Part shown: positions 35,701-45,494 of the stretch, one piece after another
How positions within the stretch are numbered: the first letter of the stretch is position 1
Layout of the letters: each line of letters begins with the position of its first letter
The notes under the pieces: model-generated
What the model was told of the DNA's origin: nothing
Database searches by the model: none
Seen by the model: the letters and a program-made list of their open reading frames with translations, nothing else
Origin: Panopea generosa
Lineage: Eukaryota > Mollusca > Bivalvia > Adapedonta > Hiatellidae
Reading direction: 5' to 3'
Length of the DNA stretch: 64,000 nucleotides
Assembly (NCBI GenBank): GCA_029582155.1
Contig: CM055905.1
Coordinates: 3,213,920-3,277,919, forward strand
Position numbers and translations under genes: made by a program

Positions 35701-38700
35701 TCTGATATCATTAACTTTAGCCGAGTCCTTTTTCGTACCGAAACTTATTAAGTTTATAATACTAGACATTTACAAGGTATTCTATTGACCATGTTTTTTA
35801 TTCATTTTAAGTAAGCTTAAAAGTAGTTCCGTCCAGGTCAATATGTATAAGTATACATAACGACGTCATGATGTATACATAATGATGTCAAGTGCCTGAT
35901 AAACATTCAATGACGTGATAAACCTATGTTTATCAGACAGGCAGTTTATCAACAGATATGAATGCATTGACATGATAAAAATAACGGTTCCATCCCAAAT
36001 TACTTAAATCATGCTATCACATAATTAACGGTGCAAGTGTTTAATTAGTGGACGGGGAATGGTCAAACTGGTCATCATGGACATCATGCACGGCCACATG
36101 TGGTAATACAACACAGACACGGACCCGAACATGTACGAACCCTGCCCCTGTATATGGTGGATTAGACTGTACAGGCAGTAAGATGGAAACTAAAACATGT
36201 TCCTTAGAACCTTGTCCAAGTAAGAATCAATGTTATTGGTAATCTGTTATAGTGTGCTACCTGTTTCTCTCTGTATGTGGCAAGTAATCTCAGTTTTCGT
36301 ATAATTTTTAATAATTCTTCCAACGTAATGTTTCTGTTTGCTACTTATATTTCTATTTCTATATGTGTCCTCAATTACTCATTTTGTCAACTCGGTTTTT
36401 GTATAATTTACAATAATTCTTCGAACGTAATGTTTCTGTTTGCTACTTGTCTCGCTCTGTACATGTGTTTCCAATTATTCATTTGGTAAACTTAGTTTTC
36501 GTACAGTTTACAATAAATCCTCTAATATAATAAATCTGTTTGCTAATTTCCTCTCTTTCTATATGTGTCCTCAATTACTCATTTGATCAACTCAGTTTTC
36601 ATACAGTTTACAATAATTCCTCCAAGGTATTGTTTCTGTTTACTTCTTGTCTCTCTCTGTATATGTGTCCCCAATTATTCATTTGGTAAACTCAGTTTTT
36701 GTACAGTTTACAATAAATCCTCTAATATAATAAATCTGCTAATTTTCTCTCTTTCTATAGGTGACCTCAGTTACTCATTTTATCAACCAAGTATTCGTTC
36801 AGTTTACAATAATTCCTCCAACGTAATGTTTCTGTTTACTACCAGTATCTCTCTGTATATGTGTCCTCAATTACTGATTTTATCAACTCAGTTTTCGTTC
36901 AGTTTACAATAATTCTTCTAACGTAATGTTTCTGTTAACTACTTGTTTGTCTCTGTATATATGTCCTCATTTACTTATTTTATCAACTCCGACTTCGTTC
37001 AGTTTACAATTATTCTTCTAACGTAATGTTTCTGTTTACTAACTGTCTCTCTCTGTGTATATGTGTCCTCAATTTCCTATTTTATCAACTCAGTATTCGT
37101 TAAGTTTACAATAATTCTTCTAACGTAATGTTTCTGTTAAGTACCTGTCTGTCTCTGTATATGTGTCCTTAATTACTTATTTTATCAACTCAGTATTCGT
37201 TAAGTTTACAATAAATCTTCTAACGTAATGTTTCTGTTAACTACCAGTCTCTTTCTGTACATGTGTCCTCATTTTATCAACTCAGTATTTGTTCAGTTTA
37301 CACTAATTCTTCTAACGTAATGTTTCTGTTAACTACCTGTCTGTCTCTGTATATGTGTCCTCAATTACTTATTTTATCAACTCAGTTTTCGTTCAGTTTA
37401 CAATAATTATTCTAACGTAATGTTTTTGTTTACTACCTGTCTCTCTTTCTGTATATGTGTCCTCAATTACTTATTTTATCAACTCAGAATATGTTCAATT
37501 TACAATTATTCCTCCAACGTAATGTTTCTGTTGACAACCTGTCTCTCTCTGTGTATATTTGTCCTCAATTACTTATTTTATCAACTCAGTATTCGTTCAG
37601 TTTATAATAATTCTTCTAAAGTAATGTTTTTGTTTACTACCAGTCTCTCTCTGAACATGTGTCGTCAATTACTCATTTTATCAACTTAATATTCGTTCAG
37701 TTTACAATAATTCTTCTAACGTAATGTTTCTGTTAACTACCTGTCTGTCTCTGTATATGTGTTCTCAATTACTTATTTCATCAACTCCGTATTTGTTCAG
37801 TTTACAATTATTCTTCTAACGTAATGTTTCTGTTTACTACCTGTCTCTCTCTGCATATGTGTCCTCAATAACTTATTTTATCAACTCAGTATTCGTTCAG
37901 TTAACAATAATTCTTTCAAGTAATGTTTCTGTTTACTACTGATTGACCTCATTTTGTCAACACAGTTTTTATACAGTTTACATTTACCTGTGCTTTATAT
38001 AATATTTCTGACAGATATTTGCACCTCACTGTTAGTAATCACCGCAACCTATTTTATCCACTAAACTTAAAGATAACCGACAACATGTCCCGGAAAAGGT
38101 TACCATTGGACAAGAAGTTTAAAATACTATATGTTATGTTTCTAAATTGCAAGTGGTATAATGTCCTCTGTATAATGTCCTTTGTATATTGTCTTCTGTA
38201 TAACGTCCTCTGTATATTGTCCGCTGTATAAAGCCTCTGTATATTGTCCTCTGTATAGCGTCCTCTGTATATTGTCCTCTGTATAACGTCCTCTGTATAT
38301 TGTCCTCTGTATAATCTCATCTGTATATTGTCCTCTGTAAAACGTCCTCTGTATAATGTCCTCTGTATATTGTCCTCTGTATAACGTCCTCTGTATAATG
38401 TCCTCTGTATAATGTCCTCTGTATAATGTCCTCTGCATATTGTCCTCTGTATAACGTCCTTTGTATATTGTCCTCTGTATAACGTCCTCTGTATAATGTC
38501 CTCAGTATATTGTCCTCTGTATAACGTCCTCTGTATATTGTCCTCTGTATATTGTCCTCTGTATAGCGTCCTCTGTATTTTGTCCTCTGTATAATGTCCT
38601 CTGTATATTGTCCTCTGTATAACGTCCTCTGTATATTGTCCTCTGTATATTGTCCTCTGTATAACGTCCTCTGTATATTGTCCTCTGTATAATGTACTAT

Positions 38701-41700
38701 GTATAATGTCCTCTGTATATTGTCCTCTGTATATTGTCCTCTGTATAATGTCCTCTGTATATTGTACACTGTATAACGTCCTGTATATATTGTCCTCTGT
38801 ATATTGTCCTCTGTATAACGTCCTCTGTATATTGTCCTCTGTATATTGTCCTCTGTATAATGTCCTCTGTATATTGTCCTCTGTATAACGTCCTCTGTAT
38901 ATTGTCCTCTGTAATAACGCCTCTGTATATTATCCTCTGTATAACGCCTCTGTATATTGTCCTCTGTATAACGTCCTCTGTATATTGTCCTGTGTATAAC
39001 GTCCTCTGTATATTGTCCTCTGTATAACGTCCTCTGTATAATGTCCTCTGTATAACGTCCTCTGTATAATGTCCTCTGTATATTGTCCTCTGTATAACGT
39101 CCTCTTTATAACGTCCTCTGTGTATTGTCCTCTGTATAACGTCCTCTGTATATTGTCCTCTGTATAACGTCCTCTGTATATTGTCCTCTGTATAATGTCC
39201 TCTGTATATTGTCCTCTGTATAATGTCCTCTGTATATTGTCCTCGGTATAACGTCCTCTGTATAATGTCCTCTGTATAACGTCCTCTGTATAACGTCCTC
39301 TGTATATTGTCCTCTGTATATCGTCCTCTGTATAACGTCCTCTGTATATTGTCCTCTGTATATTGTCCTCTGTATAATGTCCTCTGTATAATGTCCTTTG
39401 TATAACGTCCTCTGTATATTGTCCTCTGTATAACGTCCTCTGTATATTGTCATCTGTAAAATGTTCTCTGTATAATGTCCTCTGTATAACGTCCTCTGTA
39501 TAATGTCCTCTGTTTATTGTCCTCTGTATAACGTCCTCTGTATATTGTTCTCTGTATATTGTCCTCTGTATAATGTCCTCTGTATAACGTCCTCTGTATA
39601 ACGTCTTTTGTATATTGTCCTCTGTATAACGTCCTCTGTATATTGTCCTCTTTATATTATCCTCTGTATATTGTCCTCTGTATATTGTCCTCTGTATAAC
39701 GTCCTCTGTATAATGTCCTCTTTAAAATGTCCTCTGTATAATGTCCTCTGTATAACGTCCTCTGTATATTGTCCTCTGTATAACGTCCTCTGTATATTAT
39801 CCTGTGTATATTGTCCTCTGTGTAATGTCCTCTGTATAATGTCCTCTGTATAATGTCCTCTGTATATTTTCCTCTGTACAACGTCCTCTGTATAACGTCC
39901 TCTATATATTGTTTCGGCTTGCTTCTAATTTAAGTAGGAAATTGTAACATGTATGCATTTCAATCATATCAATACCTCTACAGGTCACCATAACGTTAAC
40001 GTTTATTACCTAATATTTACTGGCAATGTTTAGTGTTTTATAACATAGATAGAGAGTATTTCTTTGTTTCAGTGAACTGTTTTTTATTTCATTGTGTGAG
40101 CCACTTACGAGAATTATACTTTTTTCAAAAATAGATTCATTGAGTTATAAAGAATGAATCATCAAAAACATAATATAAAAGACGATATGTAATTATACAT
40201 CATGATTGATGTTACATATTGAATATGCCATGCCTTTTACTGAATAGGTTGTTTAATCTAAAAGACAGAGATAAAAAAATGAGTTCATTTCATTTTAACA
40301 TAATCGTAAAGCATTAACAAAGTTAACAAAGTCGACAACTATGTAACATTTATGTTCTTCTCCACGTGCATAACAGTAGAAATCATATGGAACATTTATA
40401 AACAACAGAAAACTCTGTATAACAAGCACTGAAAGAACAAAGAGACACTTGTTTCCTGTTATATTTTATATGTTGGCACTGTTTTTTAATAGTTCACGGA
40501 GCTTGGAGTATGTGGTCAAACTGGGGGTCGTGCTCAGTTTCGTGTGATATTGGAATGACAAATCGGGAACGGACATGCTCCAATCCTTCCCCGAGCAGAT
40601 TCGGAGATCATTGCTTTGGTGACAGTCGGGATTACAAGCTATGTAATTTAGGAGCATGCGCAAGTATAAACACATGTTTTAAAGTTATAATTGTTTTGTA
40701 TATAATTAAAAAAACTTTGTTGTTTAATCATAGGATCAAGCGTTTAATTATATTCTATATTTCTAAACTCTGAATTAAAGTTATAATTGCTTTATAAAGT
40801 ATATATAGATGGATTCAATTCAAACTGGCTGGTAATTTTTTAAATCATAATTCGTATTGCTAAACTCATATAGAAAGTTACAATTGATGGATATACCATT
40901 TAAAATGGAATTAACTATACAAAAAAGAATATGCATGTTATCTGGTAAAACTTGAAATCCTTTCCCAAATGTCTTGACCCATAGTTGCAGGTAGAATTTC
41001 TTCAAATTTAATAAATAATTAGTGAATCATTAACTTTTTTTCTTGTAGAATTAATTACATGACAAACCTTGAAGCATCACCATTTCTACACGGAGATATG
41101 TTATATAACTAATTATAACGATTTGGTTTCCAAACGTTTTGCATTGTACTAGATAAATATCACTATCTTTCGTAAAAGGATTCATTTGAAGAAATCAGAA
41201 ATAAAAATATCACTGTCCTCTTTGATTCAAGGAAATCAGAAATAATAACAACACTGTTCTCTTTGATTCCAGGAAATTAGAAACAATAACAACACTGTTC
41301 TCTTTGATTCAAAGGAATCAGAAATAATTACATCACTTTTCGCTTTGATTCCAAGGAATCAGAAATAATAACAACACTGTTCTCTTTGATTCCAAGGAAT
41401 CAGAAACAATAACAACACTGTTCTCTTTGATTCCAAGGAATCAGAAATAATAACAACACTGTTCTCTTTGATTCCAAGGAATCAGAAACAATAACAACAC
41501 TGTTCTCTTTGATTCTAAGGAATCAGAAATAATAACAACACTGTTCTCTTTGTTTTGAGGGAATCAGAAATAAAAACAACAATGTTCTCTATGATTCCAA
41601 GGAATCAGAAACAATAACAACACTGTTCTCTTTGATTTCAGGGAATCAGATATAATAACACCACTGTTCTCTTTGATTCCAGGGACTAAGAAATAATTAT

Positions 41701-43018
41701 AACACTCTTTGTTTCCAAGGAATATCGTATATAATAACAACACTTTTTGTTAACGTACGTTACACCTGTAATGGTATATAGCAGTTTGTATATATTATGC
41801 AGTCTCTGTGTACTGTATTATGTTCTCTACCAAAATTGTACCACGATTTTATTGACCAATATTTGGGGAAGTAACAATGGGCTCGCATTGCAAATTGCAC
41901 TCATACATATTATAATGTCTTTTCATTTGTATAGGGATATAGTTTACGACATTTGTAAACGAATTTATAAAATATGCGTTAAAATATAATTTTGTTGGAC
42001 CAATCTTCGGTAAGGTATACCATGTATAGCATGACTATGAACATATTGTAAAACCTTTTTTAAATTAGTTTCCTTGAATTTTTTATGTATGTTGTAGCTT
42101 TTATGTTAACAATACAAGTGTAAAACGAACAACATAATTACAAAATTAAACACCATATATGCACAATTTAACAACACAAATGTTAAGTTTGAACACGAAA
42201 ACAAGATATACACTATCGCAACGTTAGACTTGCCATGGGTGGGCGATAAAAAGTTATTATATGAAACATTATAAATACACTGAGAAAATATACGCTTGTA
42301 TTATATTATCAATGTTTAATGTCTTTATCGACTCATCGAGGTATCTACGCTTTTACTTTATTGTAGCTGATTTGTCACTCTTCTTTTATTTTTGTATGTT
42401 GCATTTACATATTAAAACAACCGTAGCACGGGCCATAATTCCGTTAAAGCGTATATAATAGAATTTAAATTTAATTTTTTTAATAGTATGTATTTTTGTT
42501 TTAAATTTAATAGCATAAAACTATGTCATGACTTCATTGTAAGCCTTGAGTTCCATTTATCTACTAATATTAAATTACAAGCAGCAACAGTTTTGTATAC
42601 ATTTAACATATTATGTAATTGTTTTACAGAAAAACAAGTGGCGTTCTCCGTTACTTCTCCAAACACCCAGCTTGTGAATGGCGTTTTACTATTCAACACA
42701 GTCATCACCAATATCGGAGGTGGATACAACGTACAGACGGGACAGTTCACGTGTACTCAGCCCGGAGGATATCTCTTCTCATTAACACTTGATGTCAACA
42801 GTAACAATGCTGCTACTCACTGTTATATCAGACTTAACACATCATACAAAGCTATCAGCTATGCTTACACTGCTGCATATCAATCTTCTACTGTGGATGT
42901 GATACTGGAGTTAAATGTTGGAGATGTAGTGGATGTTGGTGGTTGTGGCGCCTTGAATCATGTCGAAGCGGCTGCTGGATACACCGTGTTTAACGGTGTT
43001 CTGATTACTGAAGATTAA
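29728..43018 (+). CDS. Secreted LU-ShKT-TSP1-TSP1-C1q protein, copy A (complete, 9 exons)
   Basis: Join of 29,728-29,746, 30,186-30,233, 31,041-31,120, 33,696-33,764, 34,239-34,359, 35,118-35,240, 36,049-36,219, 40,493-40,663 and 42,630-43,018. The total of 1,191 bases gives 396 residues plus stop; every junction is GT-AG and the phases fit. Domain order: signal peptide (about 1-22), Ly6/uPAR-type three-finger domain (about 23-112), ShKT (113-153), TSP1 (154-210), TSP1 (211-267), C1q (268-396). C1q-domain proteins without collagen are abundant in bivalve immunity as soluble lectin-like recognition molecules, and TSP1 and ShKT are adhesion or protein-binding modules. By analogy this is a secreted recognition or adhesion protein; ligand and partners are unknown. 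I do not recognise this combination as a named family. A TATA box and an AATAAA flank the gene. Confidence 0.85.
29863..30101. mobile_element. MITE, family 1, in intron 1 of copy A
   Basis: A 239-bp element with inverted ends ctgaacggaacagctaaccc and gggttggctgttctgttcag, flanked by TA. It was present before the duplication, since copy B has the same element at the same place and length. Confidence 0.8.
30186..30233 (+). CDS. Copy A exon 2 (signal peptide core)
   Basis: 48-bp exon, acceptor tatttcag and donor AGCTG|GTAAGT, phase 1 to 1. It encodes [16 protein letters not shown], which with exon 1 makes a standard signal peptide (basic start, hydrophobic core). Confidence 0.8.
30234..31040. 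other. Intron 2 of copy A
   Basis: AT-rich intronic DNA with a close counterpart in copy B (53,690-54,500). No further element recognised; minus-strand open frames here are AT-rich and unsupported. Confidence 0.5.
31041..31120 (+). CDS. Copy A exon 3 (LU domain, first part)
   Basis: 80-bp exon, acceptor ttttgacag and donor GGAGAG|GTAAAT. It encodes [20 protein letters not shown] followed by CGSGE, the L-x-C-x2-C start of a Ly6/uPAR three-finger domain with cysteines 1-4 at the expected spacing. Phase 1 in, 0 out. Confidence 0.85.
31121..33695. other. Intron 3 of copy A
   Basis: A 2.6-kb intron splitting the LU domain, closely matched in copy B. It contains the minus-strand gene-like fragment described at 33,030-33,275. 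Around 32,900-33,031 it has about 130 bp absent from copy B. Confidence 0.5.
33030..33275 (-). pseudogene. Gene-like fragment on the minus strand, copy A version
   Basis: Counterpart of the open frame in copy B at 56,385-56,615. Here it reads [20 protein letters not shown] and is then interrupted by a stop, before [20 protein letters not shown]. The composition looks protein-coding, but I do not recognise the family. It is probably a relic of a mobile or processed sequence inserted before the duplication. Confidence 0.35.
33696..33764 (+). CDS. Copy A exon 4 (LU domain, middle)
   Basis: 69-bp exon, acceptor aacttcag and donor ATCAG|GTATCC, phase 0 to 0. It encodes [18 protein letters not shown] and RNDQ, the finger with LU cysteines 5 and 6 and the G-x-x-x-x-G-C pattern. 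The protein sequence is identical in copy B. Confidence 0.85.
33765..34238. other. Intron 4 of copy A
   Basis: 474-bp intron with no recognised element, matched in copy B. Confidence 0.45.
34239..34359 (+). CDS. Copy A exon 5 (LU domain, end)
   Basis: 121-bp exon, acceptor ttcaatag and donor AACG|GTAATT, phase 0 to 1. It encodes [19 protein letters not shown] then [16 protein letters not shown]. The C-C-x4-C-N signature is the hallmark end of LU domains. With the earlier exons the domain has 12 cysteines, two more than the canonical ten. Confidence 0.85.
34360..35117. other. Intron 5 of copy A
   Basis: About 760-bp intron separating the LU and ShKT modules, matched in copy B. No recognised element. 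Confidence 0.45.
35118..35240 (+). CDS. Copy A exon 6 (ShKT domain)
   Basis: 123-bp exon, acceptor cttccag and donor TTTGG|GTAATG, phase 1 to 1, so one whole domain per exon. It encodes [20 protein letters not shown], then C, then [17 protein letters not shown]: the six-cysteine ShKT pattern ending C-x3-CGLC-like. ShKT domains occur in many secreted animal proteins (for example astacin-type proteases and nematode and mollusc surface proteins); presence here does not imply a toxin. Confidence 0.85.
35241..36048. other. Intron 6 of copy A
   Basis: About 810-bp intron between ShKT and TSP1 exons, matched in copy B. It includes a short AT microsatellite near 35,660-35,680 and a group of tgacgt motifs near 35,860-35,915. 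Confidence 0.45.
36049..36219 (+). CDS. Copy A exon 7 (first TSP1 domain)
   Basis: 171-bp exon, acceptor ttaattag and donor CCAA|GTAAGA, phase 1 to 1. It encodes [35 protein letters not shown] and [11 protein letters not shown]: a complete thrombospondin type 1 repeat with six cysteines, the tryptophan ladder W-x2-W-x2-W (candidate C-mannosylation) and the R-T-R-T-C strand. Confidence 0.9.
36270..37985. repeat. About 100-bp tandem array, copy A side
   Basis: About 17 units of close to 100 bp, each with aatgtttctgtttactacct, gtctctctctgtatatgtgt, cctcaattactcattttatc and gttcagtttacaataattc. It lies in intron 7 of copy A and follows exon 7 by about 50 bases. The open frames in it are artefacts. 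The same family follows exon 7 of copy B. Confidence 0.92.
38152..39915. repeat. 15-bp tandem array, about 117 copies
   Basis: Units of 15 bp, tgtcctctgtataat with variants ending atatt or taacg, mixed in no simple order. The period is a multiple of three, so several frames on both strands stay open (for example [14 protein letters not shown] on the minus strand); these are artefacts. It lies in intron 7 of copy A, between the two TSP1 exons. Confidence 0.93.
39916..40492. other. Intron 7 of copy A, 3' part
   Basis: Unique AT-rich DNA between the 15-bp array and the second TSP1 exon. Nothing recognised. Confidence 0.4.
40493..40663 (+). CDS. Copy A exon 8 (second TSP1 domain)
   Basis: 171-bp exon, same length and phases (1 to 1) as exon 7. 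It encodes [36 protein letters not shown] and CNLGAC. It has the W-x2-W-x2-W motif and C-x2-S-C-x2-G, a site type that is often O-fucosylated. It lies 4.3 kb from exon 7, across two tandem arrays. Confidence 0.9.
40664..41204. other. Intron 8 of copy A, 5' part
   Basis: Unique AT-rich DNA with no recognised element, before the 41-bp array. Confidence 0.4.
41205..41745. repeat. 41-bp tandem array with inner palindrome
   Basis: About 13 units of 41 bp, key parts aataacaacactgttctctt and tgattccaaggaatcagaa. Most units carry the palindrome gattccaaggaatc. It lies in intron 8 of copy A, upstream of the C1q exon. Confidence 0.9.
41746..42629. other. Intron 8 of copy A, 3' part
   Basis: Unique AT-rich DNA running up to the C1q exon. 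The + strand frame at 42,488-43,018 begins in this intron but is coding only from 42,630. Confidence 0.5.
42630..43018 (+). CDS. Copy A exon 9 (C1q domain, stop)
   Basis: 389-bp terminal exon after acceptor gttttacag, entered in phase 1. It encodes a full C1q globular domain, starting [10 protein letters not shown] and continuing [47 protein letters not shown] and [10 protein letters not shown], then a stop. The VAFSV start, the F-N-x-V-x-T-N-x-G-x-Y-N-x-x-T-G-x-F segment and the final F-x-G-x-L strand are the conserved C1q features. No collagen repeat precedes it. Confidence 0.92.
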
Positions 43019-43107
43019 CCAGCAACGTCTACAGAGTCACTCCATGACCTTACAACTGATGTTTGTAATGAAATGTTTGATTCATTTATATAATGAGTAA
43101 GTATTTG

Positions 43108-43113
43108 AATAAA
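43108..43113 (+). terminator. Polyadenylation signal, copy A
   Basis: AATAAA 90 bases after the stop codon, followed within 20-30 bases by T- and GT-rich sequence (attgtcacagttgtatattt). Confidence 0.65.
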
Positions 43114-43118
43114 TGTTA

Positions 43119-43511
43119 TCAAACAAGTATTGTCACAGTTGTATATTTATTTATCGTAGTGTCGAACAAAACTGATCGCATGTAATATGTTTCACCTTAC
43201 CATCATCAATGTGATATATCGAACAGAAGACAGAAAAACTGTTCTAAAACATTGAAATGCTTCTATTTCCTTAATTTACACCCAATCGTATTGGTTTCTA
43301 TAATTATTAATACACAAAATCATAGTTTCTAGTTCTGGTCATATATCTAGTACATTCCTATTTGCTTAATGTTCTATACAGCTGCCCACCTCCCCGTAAC
43401 TATTCTGAATAAGGATGTTCTTTGTTAAACCAACAAGCTGGGTAAATACTTCAGTATTTAAGGCACATAGAGATACATATCATATAAATTCAGATACTTA
43501 ATATTATCTAT
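43119..43511. other. 3' flank of copy A
   Basis: Unique DNA downstream of the polyadenylation signal. No gene recognised. Confidence 0.4.
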
Positions 43512-43690
43512 AGTGCAACAGCGGATAGCCTGTTGGCGGCACTGACCAGAGGTTGCGGATTATTGATCCAAGGCACGACCCGATGACACAACACTGGGTG
43601 CTTATTGTACTCAGGAAACGGACTCAAGAGCGATATATAACCTCTGGTTTCATTTCGCAATCGAGCTAAAATGTATAAGTATAAACTAAA
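43512..43690 (+). mobile_element. SINE-like element, second family, copy 1
   Basis: Starts with a degenerate pol III-type region (tagcctgttggcggcactga and ggattattgatcc) and has a body with tactcaggaaac, aagagcgatatataa and the 3' end catttcgcaatcgagct. The 3' part matches 51,575-51,740 (catttacctcgcaatcaagct). Confidence 0.5.
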
Positions 43691-43782
43691 TGCCAATATA
43701 CGTAAACACGAATAGAAGATTGAAGTAACTTCTGGTTATGTCAATGTTGGTGACATTTTATCCATGTGCATAATAATTGTTA

Positions 43783-44232
43783 GTAGACACATAATGTGGT
43801 GATGATTATTACGAGTGACACATGATGTGATATTGATTGTCACGTGTGACACATGCTATGATAATAATTATCACGAGTGACACATCATGTGGTAATAATA
43901 ATTGTCACGTGTGACACATAATGTGATAATAATTGTCACCTGTGATACATTATGCGGTTAAAAAATTATCACGAGTGACACATAATGTGGTAAAAGTTAT
44001 AAGGAGTGACACATACTGTGATAGTTATAGTCACGTGCGACACATTATGTGATAATATTAACCACTTGTGACACATAATGTGATAATAATAGTCACGTGT
44101 GACGCGTAATGTGATAAAAATTATCACGATTGAAACAAAATGTGGAAGCAATTGACAAGAGTGAGACATGATGTGGTAATCATTATCACAAGTGACACAT
44201 AAAGTGATAATAATTATCACAAATGACACTTA
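43783..44232. repeat. 31-bp tandem array (gacacataatgtggtaataa family), second locus
   Basis: About 14 units of the family seen at 22,262-23,955, here with a frequent cacgtgtgacacataatgtg variant. It lies downstream of gene copy A. The minus-strand frame across it is an artefact. Confidence 0.88.
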
Positions 44233-45494
44233 TAATACTTGTTATAATATTCGGTCGCTCCCTTTGGGTTTCTTAATTGTTAATGTTTTATTCAATGAAT
44301 ATTAACTATTACATAACCATGCCTGCCTGCAGCAAGGTACAGCAATGACGTAATTGACGTTGTTCGGTGACGTAATTTTACTGTTTTTTTCTCAAAATAT
44401 TCACCTATGCGGTCAGCACACTTCCTTTGGCGGACTACCAATCTCAGATGTCAAATCTGTTTTTGTGCCACTCGACCGTGAGTTGACGCCATATGTTGTG
44501 AGTGGCAGTAGTTCTACTAATGCAATTTAATGGTAGTTAAATTTACTAATAAAGTTTGGTGGTAGTTAATTTTACTAATGATGTTTGATGGTAATATATA
44601 TTTTATTAATAAAGTTTGGTGGTAGTTAATCCTACATATTAAGTAAACTTCATCCATCTAAGCTGTATCTTTATTTCTAGAATATCGGTGAATATGCGCT
44701 TTGTCTGAGTAAAGTTACCTCAGTTATGTCGAGTTGTGTTGCTTCTACCTCGTGAGATATGGAACGTTGTCCTCATGCAGGATGAAATCATGAACTGGAA
44801 TGTGAGTCTTTTCTTTGCAAAACAATCAATTATATGTTAAGGCGGATAAATGAACAATCTCTTCTAAGCAGTATTAAATTAGTCTTTTGTTCACACTGGC
44901 AGGGATGATGATCTATTCCAAATTGCTGATTCCTGTTTTGTCCCAGAGTCGTAGAACCTCAACCAGTTCTCAACTGTTGTCATTATCCTGTCTAATATGT
45001 TTCGTCCTTTATCCCGTAGCGTCACACGAGAATCTTTTATCCATCTTTTTTCCGTGATCCTTTAGAAGCCCTGGAACCAATCGAGAATCAACCAAGTCTG
45101 TACAGTATCAACCTGTGACGAAACTTCGTTCAGAAAAGATCACAGGTCTATCTCGATAAGATGCTCAACTGGTGCGATTGTGCCGGTTTTTATAATAGCC
45201 TTTCACCCATGCCTTGTCATCCTCTAGCGACTCCTGCTCCTCTGATTATATTTTTATTGATGTCATTTGAGATATATTCTGACACTCGACATAGAACTTG
45301 ATGATTGCCCTGATCTCATTTCGCACCTAACATATCAGAGAAAGGCAAACTGAAATATACAGATCGGGAAAACAGAAACAGTACTACTGAAATGCGGATA
45401 AAGTGACATGCATAAGGACAACAGACATAGCCGTGGTGGATGATCGAACTCATGACTCACCGATCCTTGGTTCGTGAAATATGCGCTATAATAA
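44233..45494. other. Spacer between copy A and the expanded 31-bp array
   Basis: At 44,510-44,640 there are about four imperfect 36-37-bp repeats (aataaagtttggtggtagtt). The rest, to 45,480, is less AT-rich and looks like an old inserted element, but frames on both strands are stopped often and no protein family could be named. This spacer is not part of the duplication. Confidence 0.4.

Larger units (their letters stand above)
28250..36260. repeat. Segmental duplication, copy A
   Basis: This block matches 51,005-59,625 over its whole length with few base differences per 60-base line. It covers promoter, exons 1-7 and introns of the multidomain gene. It begins inside or at the edge of a 31-bp array and runs into a 100-bp array, as does copy B. 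Confidence 0.9.

Noticed and set aside
38054..39881. Several 70-150-codon frames (YTED/QRTLYRG repeats)
   Set aside because: Products of the 15-bp array, whose period is a multiple of three.
42526..42750. 74-codon minus-strand frame over the C1q exon
   Set aside because: Antisense shadow of the C1q domain.
44640..45320. Possible coding remnant between copy A and the expanded array
   Set aside because: The base composition is less AT-rich, but frames on both strands are interrupted repeatedly and no motif could be named; left as unassigned.
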